This document shows positions 63,065 to 64,000 of a stretch of 64,000 nt of DNA, piece after piece. Every line of letters begins with the position of its first letter. Positions within the stretch are counted from its first letter, which is position 1. The notes under the pieces were generated by a model, which worked only from the letters and a program-made list of their open reading frames with translations, was not told the DNA's origin and ran no database searches. Source of the DNA: Prorocentrum cordatum. Its lineage: Eukaryota > Sar > Dinophyceae > Prorocentrales > Prorocentraceae. Made by a program: the position numbers and the translations under genes. The DNA is taken from assembly GCA_963575745.1 (NCBI GenBank), contig CAUYUJ010009480.1, positions 306,747 through 370,746 on the forward strand, written 5' to 3'.

Positions 63065-64000
63065 GGCAGCCCTCGCGAGTCAGCAGTCCAACGACGCTGC
63101 CGGCAGAGCCAGTCGAATTGCGAGGAGAGGGGGAACAAAAACAAGGTTCGGAAAACACGAAAATCGGGAAGCTGTCCCTCCACAAGGGGTCCTCGGGCAG
63201 GAGTGTTTAGAAGATTTTCTCGTCGGGACCTCTGCCCAGCAAGACCTACGGCTGCGAGGTGCACGGCACCTCGGACCAGAAGCTTCTTCGTTGCGGAGGT
63301 CATTAGGAAAGTTACTCCAACCCAGTGCGGGAGGGCGTTCTGTGACAACTGCGCTGCTGTTCGCCGTCGACACCACTTGGTACTGTCCCGCGGCGCCCAT
63401 GGTTAGGTGGGCCAAGGAGGTGTGGGCCAGCCTCGTTGGGTCCTTCAGTTTGGGAATGTCCCTGGCTGTCCTCGGGCAAGCTCGGGAGGCTGGGTTCGCT
63501 GGGCTCTTCCCCCCTGGAGGAAAGTCAGAGAGAGGCCCTGTGGGGGCCCTCAGGCTGTCTGTGGAGCGCTTGGGGTGGAAGATGACGGGGCTCAGCACGC
63601 TCGTCAATGACATGAGAGTGGAGGTGCCCCTCACGCTTGTTTTCCCCCTCCCTGCTGAAACGTCTGCTTAGGCCCGCGGTCCTGAGGAACCACGAGCGTG
63701 CGTATGGGAAGTCCCTGGGCCTTCATGTCGTGTGTGAGCTGATGTGGCGCCCTGCCAGTCCAGCTCTGGACGAAGTTTACCCCCTTGGACAAGGGGGCCA
63801 TCAGAGGACTGGCGCGCCGAACTCCCTGGACCAAGTGCCGCGCTCAGAAACTCGGGTGTGTGATGCCCGACCTCTTGTGCCCCATGTGGGGGGGGGCGCG
63901 GCGGCACGGGCTCGTCGGCGCTGGCGTCCCCTCGCCGTGGCGTCCTCGGCGGCGCCGTGCCCCGCGCCCCCGCTGGGCATCCCGAGGAGGAGGAGGAGGA
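63065..64000 (+). pseudogene. Post-RT region of the LINE-type element, incomplete at window end
   Basis: Pieces: AAGRASRIARRGGTKTRFGK, then in another frame LPSKTYGCEVHGTSDQKLLR (about 63232-63290), then RRSLGKLLQPSAGGRSVTTA, AKEVWASLVGSFSLGMSLAV and GPVGALRLSVERLGWKMTG up to TAG at 63669. In two further frames come LLRPAVLRNHERAYGKSLGL and DKGAIRGLARRTPWTKCRAQ then LGCVMPDLLCPMWGGARRHG. The last resembles the CPxCG...H zinc segment ahead of RNase H, with one Cys replaced by Trp. The element continues past 64000. Confidence 0.7.

Larger units (their letters stand above)
57795..64000 (+). mobile_element. LINE-type retroelement, decayed, running off the window
   Basis: In order: coiled-coil-like N-terminal region, endonuclease, linker, pre-RT region, reverse transcriptase, post-RT region and the start of a Cys-rich segment. 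The RT motifs WDSLNFYE, GCGFAKT and CIDDCTFGG belong to an RT type I know from dinoflagellate genomes. Frameshifts and in-frame stops are frequent. At least five short elements or repeats interrupt it: A (58091-58308), E (59929-60127), H (61059-61164), M (62631-62775) and C (62909-63053). An RNase H domain would be expected beyond the window. Confidence 0.8.

Overview
The window looks like nuclear DNA of a dinoflagellate; a Prorocentrum-like species is my best guess, from memory of its repeats only. It is GC-rich and very gene-poor, full of long trinucleotide arrays, and littered with broken retroelements of types known from dinoflagellate genomes. I see no intact housekeeping gene, no tRNA or rRNA gene and no complete spliced-leader sequence in 64 kb. 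Most long open frames are translations of microsatellites. The sequence is eukaryotic, so operons, ribosome binding sites and bacterial terminators do not apply.

Three retroelement carcasses carry nearly all recognisable coding sequence. (1) About 3.3-8.1 kb, + strand: scattered fragments ending in an RNase H-like domain. (2) 14.9-19.3 kb, - strand: a Ty1/copia-type polyprotein with a methyltransferase-like domain, zinc clusters, integrase and RNase H, but with the reverse-transcriptase core missing. (3) 57.8 kb to the window end, + strand: a LINE-type element with a coiled-coil-like N-terminal part, endonuclease, reverse transcriptase (IDD active site) and a post-RT region that runs off the end. 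All three carry frameshifts and stops.

Between and inside them lie many short (about 100-330 bp) non-coding elements in recurrent families, labelled A to Y here. Many have terminal inverted repeats and several have flanking direct repeats of 5-13 bp. They cluster: G-F-E-D at 12.39-13.13 kb, B-C-A at 6.57-7.18 kb, A-B at 54.2-54.56 kb, V-U-D at 56.77-57.41 kb. One (C) sits inside another (B). One A copy lies exactly where a GC-AG intron (58078-58320) would rejoin two coding segments in frame. These look like introner-like elements or MITEs, and are the most interesting feature of the window.

The rest is repeat landscape: TCC/GGA, ATC, GAC/GTC, AGT, GA/TC, CAC and GCAC arrays up to 1.1 kb; degenerate arrays of a 10-12 bp GGCCCCAAGA-like unit at eight or more sites; a satellite of about 85 bp; and other tandem repeats. 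A block with the order TCC array, GC-rich box, 85-bp satellite, K element, GGCCCCAAGA array occurs twice (36.7-38.8 and 41.6-43.6 kb). A 100-base assembly gap lies at 28936-29035, directly between two mobile elements.
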